From contig NC_057920.1 of assembly GCF_018873765.1 (NCBI RefSeq), forward strand, positions 13,467,307 to 13,531,306: a stretch of DNA of 64,000 bases, written 5' to 3'. The notes under the pieces are model-generated. The model saw only the letters and a list, made by a program, of their open reading frames with translations. It had not been told where the DNA came from and did no database searches. Source of the DNA: Telopea speciosissima (taxonomy: Eukaryota > Streptophyta > Magnoliopsida > Proteales > Proteaceae). Below, one piece after another: positions 48,304 to 58,971 of the stretch. A program made the translations under genes and the position numbers. Every line of letters starts with the position of its first letter. The first letter of the stretch is position 1.

Positions 48304-49338
48304 GGATTTTTTACAAATGACATCCTGAAAATGCCGATTTGTCTAAAATGCCTATTAGTTTTAGATTTTCAGGGCATCTAATGATCAAAATACCCTTCTA
48401 ATGAAAATCCATCAAAATTAAAAAATAAAATAACTTAATTGTCCTTATCTTTTTCAAATGGTTTAGAGTTTGAAGTTAAAAATCAAACCTTAAACCATTT
48501 GGGGAAGATGAACCCTAAAATCAAACCTCTAAAATTGAAGTTGAACTGAAGAAAATTTCCCATGAATCAGGACAAGGGATGAAGAAGCTATGCATTATCA
48601 TCCTTAACAATTCTTTGTTAAGTTCCCAACTGAAAATTTGGAAGCTTCATCCTATCCCTATTGAAGCTCTTCACAATTGGATTTGCTCCTTGCTGATGTA
48701 CCCACCTAAATGAGATCTATCAAAATAAATAAATCAATCGTACATTTTTTTCAAGAATTATTGAAGCTTCTTCATTCTTTTTTGAACACAATTTCTCTGG
48801 TGATTTCATATCTGTGCAATGGTTTTCCCCTTAATAATGGCAATATCTTTCAGATCTGATTCTCCATGACCAAAGACAAACCCCATTTATGTCCATATGC
48901 TGCCGAAGGGGACCAGGCATTGACATGTATCCCTTGTTCATTGCAGAATTCCCTCAGCTTCCTCTGCTGCCATGTGGGACTCATTTCCACCTCATTCAGT
49001 AGTTCAGTTTCATTAATTAGCCACAATATAATTGAGGTTTGATTTTAAGGTTCATCTTCCCCAAAAATCAAACCCTAAATCATTTCCAAAAATCAAACCC
49101 TAAATCATTTGGGGAAGATGAAGGCAATTTGATCATTTTATTCTTTAATTTTGATGAGTTTTTATCATAAAGGTATTTTGGTCATTATATTTTCTAAAAC
49201 TAATGTCTAATGTCCCAAATTAACAGACTAAACCAACGTACTACATTCTATTGAAAATAGAGAGAGTTTACAATTAAAAAAGTTGTAGAAGGCAATTGGA
49301 CAAATGGGAATTTTTAAGGGGGCATTTGTAAAAAACTC
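48304..49338. mobile_element. Pack-TIR element A carrying an aldo-keto reductase fragment
   Basis: About 1035 bp. Ends ggattttttacaaatg and catttgtaaaaaactc are inverted, and related arms extend inward about 230-300 bp (catcaaaattaaa, the ggggaagatgaa blocks, aatcaaacct). It is flanked by A runs on both sides (10 and 9 A), so the target duplication cannot be defined exactly but would fit 9 bp. The interior matches a host gene, not a transposase. It lies 826 bp upstream of the SQE start codon. Confidence 0.75.
48560..49015 (-). pseudogene. Captured aldo-keto reductase fragment (AKR4-like)
   Basis: The minus strand reads NEVEMSPTWQQRKLREF, then CNEQGIHVNAWSPSAAYG and VMENQI, a one-base loss, then LKDIAIIKGKTIAQI. 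After about 110 bp ending in an AG acceptor it continues WVHQQGANPIVKSFNRDRMK and decays. This is the C-terminal half of a plant AKR4-type reductase (chalcone reductase or methylecgonone reductase-like). The retained intron shows capture at the DNA level. Frameshifts and missing ends make it non-functional. Confidence 0.8.
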
Positions 49339-50331
49339 AAAAAAAAAGTCCCAAACATGGGTGCTTGTTATGTACAGTGACGTGGCAGGTGGGTTGGAAG
49401 TATCATGGCCCAGCCTTTCGTAAGCAAGTCTTCTTATTGTGTCATGTATGCGTGTCAATCGATTGGTTTGGACTGGTTCCGGTTCGATTTCTTTTAACCG
49501 TTTACAATTGGTTTGGTTTCAGTTTACCATATAAATATATAAAAATAAACAAAACAATGTGTTTTTATGACTGTTGGCTGCTATCTATTTATTAACGGGT
49601 TATTGCCGTCTCAGTCTAATTTTTTAAGTTTATTACGGTGTCTTATCGTTTCGGTGTCTACCAAAAAACAGAAAAAATAAAAATTAACGTTTCGGTGTCA
49701 CAAAACGGTCAAAATTCCAGCCCGAAACATGATCCAATAAACTCATTGGTTTTGATCGGGTCGGACTAGGTTTTGAAACTCCTAGTGTCATATAGAAAGA
49801 TGGTGAGGTGATTCTTTTTTTTTTTTTGGTAACATGAGACTTTACTGATAATCATGTGAGGGCCCTTGAACTCCAAACGTGTCTTGGAGCCAAGGAGTGG
49901 AAATGGATCAATCTGTCATGCACACACTAGACAAGGCCCTCCAGGCCAGGATATCTGCGATGATGAGGTGATTCTTATTGTTGGATAGTAAGTACATGCT
50001 TCATAGTTAAATATTTTTTAATCTAATTAAATTAAGGGGAAAAGAATGTTATCTCATTATATGGCCCCCTACACCAAGACACTAGGGGTGTAAAGACTAC
50101 CCCACCTCATGGAAAGGTGGAAACTCTGCCCCGTGTGATGTTTGCACATGTTCCCATTGGCCTATACTGATGTAGAGGCCACACGACTAGGTAGCTAGAG
50201 TTCTCTTGCCTTTAAGTTAAATGCATTTTTACATGCATCTCATGTATGTCCATGCACATTTACATCTTGAGATTTGTTTGTCCACAAAATTTTGACTTTA
50301 TCATCACGTTGCAAATGTATGGACCATCTTA
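49339..50331. other. Intergenic stretch, nothing recognised
   Basis: A/T-rich DNA with a C/G-rich patch near 50070-50200. No gene or further TIR pair was found. Confidence 0.5.
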
Positions 50332-50468
50332 GACTGTGTTTGGTATGCATTTTTGGAATGCATTCTAAGTCGATTTTGCATCTCGGATGATAGAAATAGT
50401 TGTTTTTATCATCAAAGAATGCAAAATTGGCCTACAATGCATTCCAATAGTGCATACCAAACACAGCC
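50332..50468. mobile_element. Tourist-like MITE
   Basis: 137 bp with inverted ends (gactgtgtttggtatgca / tgcataccaaacacagcc) and an almost fully self-complementary interior. It is flanked by tta on both sides (50329-50331 and 50469-50471), a PIF/Harbinger-type target duplication. A shorter related hairpin lies near 13918-13975. Confidence 0.8.
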
Positions 50469-51450
50469 TTAATAACGTTATTAGTTATCACGATGGATTG
50501 TTATGCGCTGAAATGACCAGCCATGGCCAACCCATGTGTGGCCACATTATAAAATATTAAATAAATGAGGACAAAAAGACAAACAACAACACAATGCCAT
50601 CGAGCTGCCAACTTTCAGATAGGAATCCAATTTTTTTTGGACTATCCTACCTATTTGCCTAATAGGACTTTAACTACCAATTACAATAGAACTACCATTA
50701 CCGGGGAGGGGAAAGGGTAAGAGATTCTACAACTATCAACTTTTTTGTTTTGGGTAGAATACGAACTTATTTATTGAAAAGGCGTTTAACCAATAAAGGG
50801 GTAGACATCTTGGCCTTCAACCACTCCTCGGTTATCTGAAGTTTGTAACTTACCTTGCGTTATTCTACAACTACCAACAAAGGGGCCAAATTTGCCCGAA
50901 TGATAGGAATCCAACTCAGATGCGGCACATATCAAATGACCAAAGGACCCGTTCTTATGATCAATTACTCTCATATTAAATGTTTTCGGTATGAGAACAG
51001 TATTGTGCATACATAGATGGTTTTTTTAGGTTAAAGTACACGTGCCCCCTATAATCCACCCAATATTCCTCGTATCCCCCTACGCGGCTCAATATTCCAC
51101 GTACCATCTCTCAATATTCCATGTACTATCTCTGTTTTACACCCCAAATGCCAGATAAGTCCAATCCGTTAAATACCACTGTTAGATGCCAATATTTTGA
51201 CCATTTTACCCTTTGCTCTATTTTCTTAAACTTGAAAAGACTTAATTACCTTCACTTATTTGTTGGACTAAACTAATTAAAAATGACCATTTTATCTTTT
51301 GTTTTATTTTTATAAATGAAAAGACTTAATCGCCCTCACTTATTTGTTCTTAAGAACCTAATCTAATTATTAAAATGCCCTTATTAGGGCATAATTACCA
51401 AAATACCCTCATCTTCCCCAAATCTCATGTTCCCCAAAATCCATCAACCC

Positions 51451-51682
51451 TCCATCGTCTATGGTTTTTTCTTCTTTTCTCACCTAATCTGGTTCTGTCT
51501 CTGAACCAGGAAGGTCTATACCTGCAACAAGTCAAGCAGGGCTTCGATGATCCACACGGAGCACCCTCCATCCTCTATGGTTTTTTCTTCTTTTCTCACC
51601 TAATCTGGTTTTGTCTCTGAACCAGGAAGGTCTATACCTGCAACAAGTCAAGCAGGGCTTCGATGATCCAAACGGAGCACTC
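51451..51682. repeat. 116-bp tandem duplication inside element B
   Basis: Units 51451-51566 and 51567-51682 are nearly identical (tccatcgtct/tccatcctct start). They cover the junction between TIR-adjacent sequence and the start of the captured kinase fragment. Confidence 0.9.
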
Positions 51683-52335
51683 TCCAACTGGAACGACAGA
51701 GACGAGACTCCATGTAACTGGTATGGCATCAAATGTGACTCGGTGACCGGTTCCGTCAATTCCGTCGACCTTTCTAACACCAACATCGCTGGTCCCTTCC
51801 CTACCCTTCCTCTGCCATCTCCATAACCTTTCTTTCACCTCTCTCTTCAACAACTCGATCAACTCGTCTCTCCCTGAAGAGATCTCTGCGTGTCGGAATC
51901 TCCAGCATCTAAACCTTGCCCAGAATCTCTTAATGGGTTCCCTTCCATCCTCCCTCTCCGACATCCCAAATCTCCTCAAGTTTCCCTCGAAATTTGGAAA
52001 ATTTAGCTAAATATTTATCTTTGAGTGAATATCAAAATCGAAATTGAGAGGAAATGGAAAGAATAATGACTCCACTGAAATTTGTAAGGGTATTGAAATC
52101 TGGCTCTCACACACACAACAGTTTTCATGGTGCCAAAACAACAAGACTCCTTACGCAAGTGCCAGATTCCATGTATGCTTGACCTCACCGGAAACAACTT
52201 CTCCGGAGATATTCTGGAGAGCTTGGGCCGTTTTCCCAGGCTTGAGGTGCTCTCACTTGTTGAAAACCTCTTCAATGGAATCATTCCATCGTTCCTCGGA
52301 AACATTTCTACGTTGAAACAGCTGAACTTTAAGAC
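51500..52335 (+). pseudogene. Captured HAESA-like (HSL1-type) receptor kinase fragment
   Basis: It encodes the end of a signal peptide and the LRR N-terminal domain (LSLNQEGLYLQQVKQGFDD, then DRDETPCNWYGIKCD and VDLSNTNIAGPFP). After a frameshift there are remains of SLPEEISACRNLQHL and LAQNLLMGSLPSSLSDIPNL, an unrelated 150-bp stretch (about 51990-52150), and LDLTGNNFSGDI through FLGNISTLKQLN. This matches the first LRRs of HAESA-like kinases. The kinase domain is absent, so it is a fragment, not a gene. Confidence 0.85.
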
Positions 52336-52943
52336 GATGGAGGGTTGATGGATTTTGGGGAAGATGAGATTTGGGGAAGATGAGGGTATTTTGGTAATTA
52401 TACCATAGTAAGGGCATTTTAGTAATTAGGTTGAGTTAGGTTTTTAAGAACAAATAAGTGAGGGCAATTAGGTCTTTTCATTTATAAAAATAAAACAAAA
52501 GGTAAAATGGTCATTTTCAATAGTTTTAGTAAATCAAAAAAAAAAAAAAAAACAACAAATAAGTTAAATTAAATATTTTTTTTTAGATTTAAGAAAATAA
52601 AGCAAAAGGTAAAAATGGTCAAAAATTTTTCTAAGGTAGTTTTAGTTCAACTGAAATTTGAAAGATGAGGGGTATGATTAAGGTGTACTTTATCCTTTTT
52701 TTTTTATGTGGATGAAAATCCAAAAACCAGTTGCTCTCGCATCAAAAAACAAGAAAGAGAAACGTTTGACTTTGGTGTGTAATAATGAATTTAGATTCTC
52801 TTCAATGACATTTAACCACTAGAGTCGATCCACACCCCATGGATGGTGGGAGATCGACTCTAATAGTTAAATGTCATTGAAGAGGATCCGAACTTGCATG
52901 CGAGTTACCAAGAAATAAAGTGTAGCATTTGTAACTCAATTTG

Positions 52944-53118
52944 GATTCTCTGTTGCTGTATGTACGTGCGGCCGATGTGCAGCCTCACACAGGTAGAGAC
53001 GAAATGACCACCCTACCCATTGCCCGAGCACCCTACCCGGGTGGGGTAGGGCGATCCTTTCGCCCACGCTTGTGTGAAGCTGCACACCAGCAGCACGGGC
53101 AGGCAACAGTAGAGGATC
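52944..53118. mobile_element. Foldback MITE-like element
   Basis: 175 bp. The ends gattctctgttgctg and caacagtagaggatc are inverted and the inner arms gtgcagcctcacaca / tgtgtgaagctgcac pair. The core has accctaccc / gggtggggtaggg, as in the foldback at 32827-32977. Confidence 0.7.
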
Positions 53119-53800
53119 ACGATCCATCGTAACTTTAGGGATTGACCAATGACAAAATGGACAAAATGCTGATTTTACATTTAAGTATAGCACGACTCAA
53201 ATTTATTATTGTTGTAGTGAAAACAAAAATGTGAAGATCTAGGAAACCATTCTCGTGTGGGAGGGGTGGGTTTTCGTACGAGATTATTAGAGGAAGGTTT
53301 TCATGCACAGTCACATGAGGGGGGTGGGTTTTCGTTCGAGAACCATTCTCGTATGGGCCTGAGCCGCACGGATGGAATCAAAAAATGGGACCCACCTATC
53401 TCGGATTCCATCTCTTAGGCTGCGTTTGGTAACGGTCTGAACAAAGAACGCCCATTCTTGAATAGAAAGCGTTTTTTGCGTTCTTGGTGTAGAACGGTGT
53501 TCGAGACCGAAAATGATCGTTTGGTAACGTTCTCAAGAATGTTGAACGAAAATGGTGTTTGGTAAAACCTGTTCTTCCAAATTTGATGTTAATTACGTAA
53601 TGTCATTTCCTTCTAAATTATACCAAAAAATACTTGTAAAAACCTTTTCTCTCTTACCAACCTTAGCATAAAATTAAAATATTTCATTAACATAACCAAA
53701 ACACTTATAAAAATATGTCAAATTTCAAAAATACCATTAATATTGGGTTCTTGTGTGGATTAGTGCCATACCGACTATACTATGAGCAGTTGAATAAAAA
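53119..53800. other. Intergenic, possible single TIR-element end
   Basis: ggctgcgtttggtaacggt near 53418 looks like the terminus of a hAT or Tourist-type element, but no inverted partner was found. Otherwise nothing was recognised. Confidence 0.4.
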
Positions 53801-53879
53801 GGGTCTTGGTGGATTGAACCACCATCCCCTTGGAACATGCTCATATTCCAAATGCTCTACCAATTTGAGCTAAAGACCC
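53801..53879 (-). tRNA. tRNA-like Pol III unit, probably a pseudogene or SINE head
   Basis: The minus strand begins gggtcttTAGCTC and ends aagaccc, giving a perfect 7-bp acceptor stem. D-arm (gctc...gagc) and T-arm (ggtgg ttcaat ccacc) are present, and five T follow directly as a Pol III terminator. The anticodon stem ttgga/tccaa pairs, but its loop has 12 instead of 7 bases and the T loop has 6 instead of 7, so no normal anticodon can be called. Confidence 0.5.
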
Positions 53880-53880
53880 A

Positions 53881-55860
53881 TTAAGTAAAGATCCAAAACA
53901 GAAATACAACAAAAAAAAGTCACAATAGCATGAATCTTCACAAGAGAAATGAAATGAGCAAATGTCTAAAACAAAAATACAGCAAGAGAGTCACAATGAA
54001 ATGAATCTTTGCATGAGAAAGATAACAAGCAAAATTTCCAAATAGGAATTCAGCAGGTGAGTTATGATCTCATCAAAATGGGAAATAAATAGAGTCAACA
54101 TAAATGCATCTAACTTGAAAAAAAAAGGAAAATGAAAATTAGGAGGGAAGTTATGAATACATCCATTCACAAGAAGGAAAAGAGATCTCATCTTCCATAT
54201 CTTCCCCAAAGCTGTGCAGGTTTGAAGGCAGCAATTGTTCAAAGGGAAAGACCCTTGATTGATCTCGTTATCATATATAGTTAGGGTAGAGAGACTAGAA
54301 AGGGAGAAAATAAAAAGACCAAAGCATAACTAGAAAGGGAGAAGGAAAAGAGATGAAACTCGATTCCCATCTTCCCTTTGAAAGTTTACCTGGGACTTCG
54401 AGTTCGGACACTCCACATAGAGTGAGTACACCTTTCACAACATCACGAGTCTAATGGATTTCTTCCTCGTCATTTCCCTCCTCTTCGTGCTATTATTGCA
54501 ACAACAATGTGAAACATAACTTGGAAGGGACTCAACAGCCCACATCGCGACCTTATGAAGCCCCATTTGGCAGCCAATAAATGGGTATTGGGGATTGCTT
54601 CGTACCACTACAGCCGATCCTCTAGAAATGGAAAAAAGAATCGTCTTAAAAAAACAGGGCATAGCTTTGTTTGTGTCAATGACAGTCTTAAGGGAGCTGA
54701 AATTTTGGTTGGGAGGGAGATCCAATGTTCTCTTCCGTATGGCTATGCAAGTTTGCATTTTCCTTCCTAATCTAGCACTTTGAAATTTCATATTCAAAAC
54801 CCATAGAGGTGTCATTTAGAAAGTCCTGTGACTTCCTAATCTAGCTTGAAATTTCATATGTAGGTTTGCAAATTCTAGATCACCACTCGGCAAGCATTTT
54901 ACTATTTAGATCCACATTGAAGAGCATCATCGATCCAGAAACTTTTTACCATTCGGAATCATCAATTGAATAAGACACAGAAGGAAATGATTAATTGCCC
55001 TCTTGGCTTGTGCTAGGGGGCTTTGCAACCACAAAACCCTATTTACACAAGTACCAGAAGCCCTCAAAACTTAAGCAAAATAGTGGGGAGAATGGGAGAC
55101 ATGAACATCCAATGATTACCAAGCTTATAATGTGGACTTGAATCACTTTACTATTTTGTTTAAAAGAGGAAAGTTCCTATATAATTTTCATGTATATAAA
55201 TGCGAATCCATATTTGTTTTTTTCTCCGTAAACAATCTTTTCATTTACGAAATCAAATCCAAAAAGAGAGAAACATTTTGTCAAGTGTGTAGCGAGGCTT
55301 GGTGGTACTGTTCAATAGAATGATACTATCCGAGATCAACAAAATATAGAATAAACGAGTACCGATAAGACTTGCTAAAAATTACTCGGTTTTACAGGAC
55401 ACTTTCCAAGACATACTAACAAAACTTGCATTTAGTGTGTTTTACAATTTACCCCCAATTTGGAGTGCTAAGAACTTTAGCTTATCTCGGTCCATTTGTC
55501 GTTGCTTGTACTTTACATGGAGTCTCGCTTCCCATAGCAGATTTTCACCGTCCTATTTAGTAGTGTTAGGAGATATTCCTGCAAAATGAATTTCACCCAT
55601 CCTATTCAGGAAGAAACTGGGATATTCCGTATGACTTTTAATTTTTCAACATATCCAAAACCCAATTGAGTTATCTTTCTCCATTACACATCCACCTACA
55701 AAGAATCACAACCCATCTAGGACGTACAAGAACATGAGCAGCACTCCTACGATGCACGTCGTTCTTTATCCCATCGCATAAATTTAGGAGAATAGAGGCA
55801 TGCTTTGTCGATTTTTTTAATAAAAATGTAAATATGTAAAAAAAAATTTGAAAAAAAAAA
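53881..55860. other. Intergenic, nothing recognised
   Basis: A/T-rich DNA with short open frames that show no family features. Confidence 0.5.
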
Positions 55861-55930
55861 CCTTATAGTTCAGTCGGTAAGGGAGCATGTCTAATCGACA
55901 TGCGTCTTGAGTTCAACTCCCCCTACCCCT
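55861..55930 (+). tRNA. tRNA-like sequence (SINE head or tRNA pseudogene)
   Basis: A perfect box A match (tagttcagtcgg at 55866-55877) and a good box B (agttcaactcc, about 55910-55920) at tRNA spacing. An anticodon-like hairpin is present (catgt ctaatcg acatg), which would give AAT. The acceptor stem does not pair and no T run follows, so it is not a working tRNA gene. Confidence 0.4.
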
Positions 55931-57068
55931 TTGGAGCCAGCCTCATAGTTTTTATATTTCTCATAGGATCCAATGCTGATCTGGTGCACGTGTTAGGATG
56001 TATGCTGATGTCCCTATGACTAGTCAGGCCAAAAGTTGAAACCCTCGTTAGCAAACTTACAGCCCTACCCCCATGAAAAAGCATAAATCCCATCCCTATA
56101 GATACTTTATCGCTCTCCTATTAGCTACCACCCTAGTGTAGGGCCACACTGTCAGACAGATTGGTTAGAGTCAGGTATTAGATGTCATCAAATTCTTTGA
56201 ATAAGACTAAGGTTGCAACATGATCGGGTTGGTCCGGGCTTTTTAAAACTCCAGCTCAACCTTGAGTCCCCTTACAGGCTCAACCAGGCCTTGATTTAGA
56301 GCTTGAAAAATCTAAGCTTGACCTGCCCTCAGGGTCGGGCTAGGCTAACCCTGATTGGCCTTGACAAGAATCTTAGAGAAACATCAATAACGATAATTTA
56401 AGGAAACCAAAATCTTAAAGTAATAACAGACTTACATAGTTCCAGGACTAAAAACATGTAATAATCACCATGTTGAATCTCTACTAGTATGGATTATGAT
56501 GTATTGTTCTAATCATATAAAGATTCTTTATTTTAATCGTAGGACAAAGGATTAGGCAATGAGAGTGTCATTGTTGTCCAAGTATTAACATGACCATAAT
56601 ATGAACATTAATCTAGCATTTTTTGCATCAACTAATTTGAAGAAAGCAACACAAGTAGTTAAAATTTATGCTTGACACATAAGATTATACTCGTGAGAGT
56701 ACATTCTGCAAAATCTGGTTAACCTCTATGAGAGAAATCTTTTCTAGATTTTCACATCCTTATACATAAATAGGAGGATGGAAGCAATTGCACAAATCTT
56801 ACTTGATTGTTCAAATACATATTCAACTGTTGTATTTTTAGGGTAAATTACATGTCAGCTCCTGATTTTCAAATGAAACTCAGATCACTCCTTGATTTTT
56901 GAAAAAACTCAAATCACCACTTCTACAGTAATAGTGTTAGTCTGCTGTTGGTTATTGGTGTGGAAGGACTATTTTACCTTTATACTAAAACATTAGAAGT
57001 AAATTTACAATACTACCCTTCCTTCATCTTCAACATTGATCAAGGGTAGTTTAGAGATTTAAATTTAT

Positions 57069-58393
57069 GGGTTAATTTCACAAGCCCCCTGTAAATATAC
57101 AATATATATCACAGCCATACCAAACTTTTGAAAAATATCATAGACTACCCTTACTTTATGTTTTCATTTCAACTTAGTCCACTCCGTTAAGTCTGTGCAG
57201 TTAAGTTGTTGTTAATTCTTTTATAATGACAAGATTACCCTTACCACAGGTCAACTTCCCACAGTACCCTTTAAAGTATTAAACAATGGGTTTTCTTGTC
57301 AAACCAACATGAACCGATTCGACCAGATCAAAAGGACCGAACCGGTTTTGAATCCCAAGACAAAACCCTAACTCATCCGTCGTCTTCTTCCTCTCAGATG
57401 AATGGGTTTTCTTCGAGAATTACTAATTCCTTCTTCCGTCTCTTTTGCCCACCACCCCTGTACTCCACTCCCCTAATTAATTAATTTTTTTTTTTTTAAA
57501 CTTTCAGTCGGTTTATTGAACTTTGAATCTTAACCTTACTGTTCCGGGTGAGGATGTTTCGTATATATAGATTTGGTGCTTTGCTTTGGTTGGCGGAGAT
57601 CCCTTCTGCTGTGGTAGATTGGAGATGAGTGCAATGCGAGGTGGCTCGACTCTATTGTTGCTATGAAGAGCTGCATCTTAATGTTGTATCGGGTGAAGTG
57701 TCACTGAATTTTCTGTAAGGACATTCCTGAAAGAAATACAATGTATGGGAGAGCTGGACTTGATAGATTCAAGAAAGCTCAAATGGTAGAGCCATTCTCT
57801 GTGACCCTTAATTCAGCTCCTAAAGCATCTGGGGAACCCATTTCTAAGGCATCTACCCACAACTCTGCTCCATCCACAGACGCAATTGCAGCAGCAACAC
57901 CATGTTTCTCAAAAACTATCTCGAATGGGATAGTTGTGGCTTTCTTCGCCACCTCATGTGCCTTGCTCGTGAAATTCTTGATCCAATTGTTGCAGAGGAG
58001 TGAAGATTAAGAGGAAGAAGAGTTCAGGACTTCCAAACAGCAAAATAAGTTTGAAACTTTAGGGTTTCAAATCCTTCGTTCAATGACTCAGTTTTAGAAA
58101 ACCAAAACAGCGTGGGTGGTTGGAGTTTGGAGTACGACTAACCTTAATAAGGCACCTCAAACGTCACTTTTCAAAGTTAGGATACTTCGGCTCAAATGTT
58201 ATTTTTTCAAACTTAAAGCACCTTAGATGTAATTTATTCATTTTTTTATTTGTATAACTAAGGGGGTAAAATGAACATTTTAACTTTGAGCGCTAATTGT
58301 GCTTAATGTCAGAGGGAAGGTTGATATTTTAATAAGTTTTGATATGTTTGTGATATATTGTATACTTATAGGAGGTGTCCGTGAAATTAACCC
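57069..58393. mobile_element. Pack-MULE C with exact 9-bp target duplication
   Basis: 1325 bp. Ends gggttaatttcac and gtgaaattaaccc are inverted, with arms related over roughly 100-170 bp (tatacaatatat, atatca). The 9-bp direct repeat taaatttat flanks it exactly (57060-57068 and 58394-58402), which is the Mutator-type target length. The terminal bases resemble those of the surrounding MITE and of element B. The interior holds the open frame at 57741-58010 and no transposase. Confidence 0.85.
57741..58010 (+). CDS. Chimeric ORF in Pack-MULE C (PPP1R8/NIPP1-like N-terminus plus unknown)
   Basis: An intact 89-codon frame. Residues 1-30 (MYGRAGLDRFKKAQ, then EPFSVTLNSAPK) look, from memory, like the N-terminus of plant PPP1R8/NIPP1-like FHA proteins. 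The FHA domain that should follow is absent. Instead the frame continues into a hydrophobic segment (NGIVVAFFATSCALLVKFLI, about 62-81) and ends QLLQRSED, which I do not recognise. It therefore joins captured pieces from at least two sources. Whether it is transcribed or translated is unknown. The parent gene should exist elsewhere in the genome. Confidence 0.5.
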   Translation: MYGRAGLDRFKKAQMVEPFSVTLNSAPKASGEPISKASTHNSAPSTDAIAAATPCFSKTISNGIVVAFFATSCALLVKFLIQLLQRSED

Positions 58394-58971
58394 TAAATTT
58401 ATTTAACTGATTGACATCATCATTTAACACCATAAAACTAATGGTAGAGACTAATTTGTCATATTGGGGTCTAAACTAAGGGATGATTTAAGTTTTTTCA
58501 AAAATTAAGGGTGATATGAATTTTGTTTGAAAATCAGGAGGTGATATGTAATTTATCCTATTTTCAATTATTGATGATCTCATCAAGTCCATTTATCACT
58601 TCTATCAAAAATCACACAAGAAGAAGAGGAAGAGAGTAGAACCGGGCTCAACCCTGACCCAGCTTAGCTCGGCCCTAACTTAGGGCCAGAAATTTTTTGT
58701 CCTGACTCCACCCCAAAATAAGACGATTCAAGCAATCCAAATCGATTCCTTGGATTCCGATTCCAATGCTTCAAAGTTCAAACCATACCATGGCGGAAGA
58801 TGCTCAAGTGGTAAGTGGTAACTGCTAACTGCTCTGCTGCGGAGCTGCACCGCTCAACTGCTAGAGGCCGAAACTAAGACTGCATATCGTAATAACGGAA
58901 AGCGGACAAAAGGAAAAGTGAGTGAAAGCAGAAAACCAAAAACCTCAAATTAGTTCTAACTTCTAACAGTC

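Larger units (their letters stand above)
51029..52695. mobile_element. Pack-TIR element B carrying a HAESA-like kinase fragment
   Basis: About 1667 bp with long imperfect inverted repeats: left arm 51029-51460, right arm about 52333-52695. Ends are ggttaaagtacac and gtgtactttatcc. Inner matching blocks include cctcacttatttgttctta, ggtaattat, ttggggaagatgag and ccatcaaccctccatcgtct against its inverse at 52333. The insertion lies between T-rich flanks, so the target duplication is ambiguous. The centre is a leucine-rich-repeat receptor kinase fragment. No transposase is present. Confidence 0.82.
56841..58558. mobile_element. TIR MITE split by element C
   Basis: Ends gggtaaattacat and atgtaatttatcc are inverted and arms match over about 80 bp (ctcctgattttcaaa, ttttgaaaaaact). 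Flanks are tattttta (56833-56840) and tattttca (58559-58566), an 8-bp target duplication with one mismatch. Without the nested element it would be about 384 bp with no coding content. Confidence 0.75.

Noticed and set aside
53418..53600. Possible hAT element starting ggctgcgtttggtaacg
   Set aside because: The inverted partner end was not found, so boundaries cannot be set.
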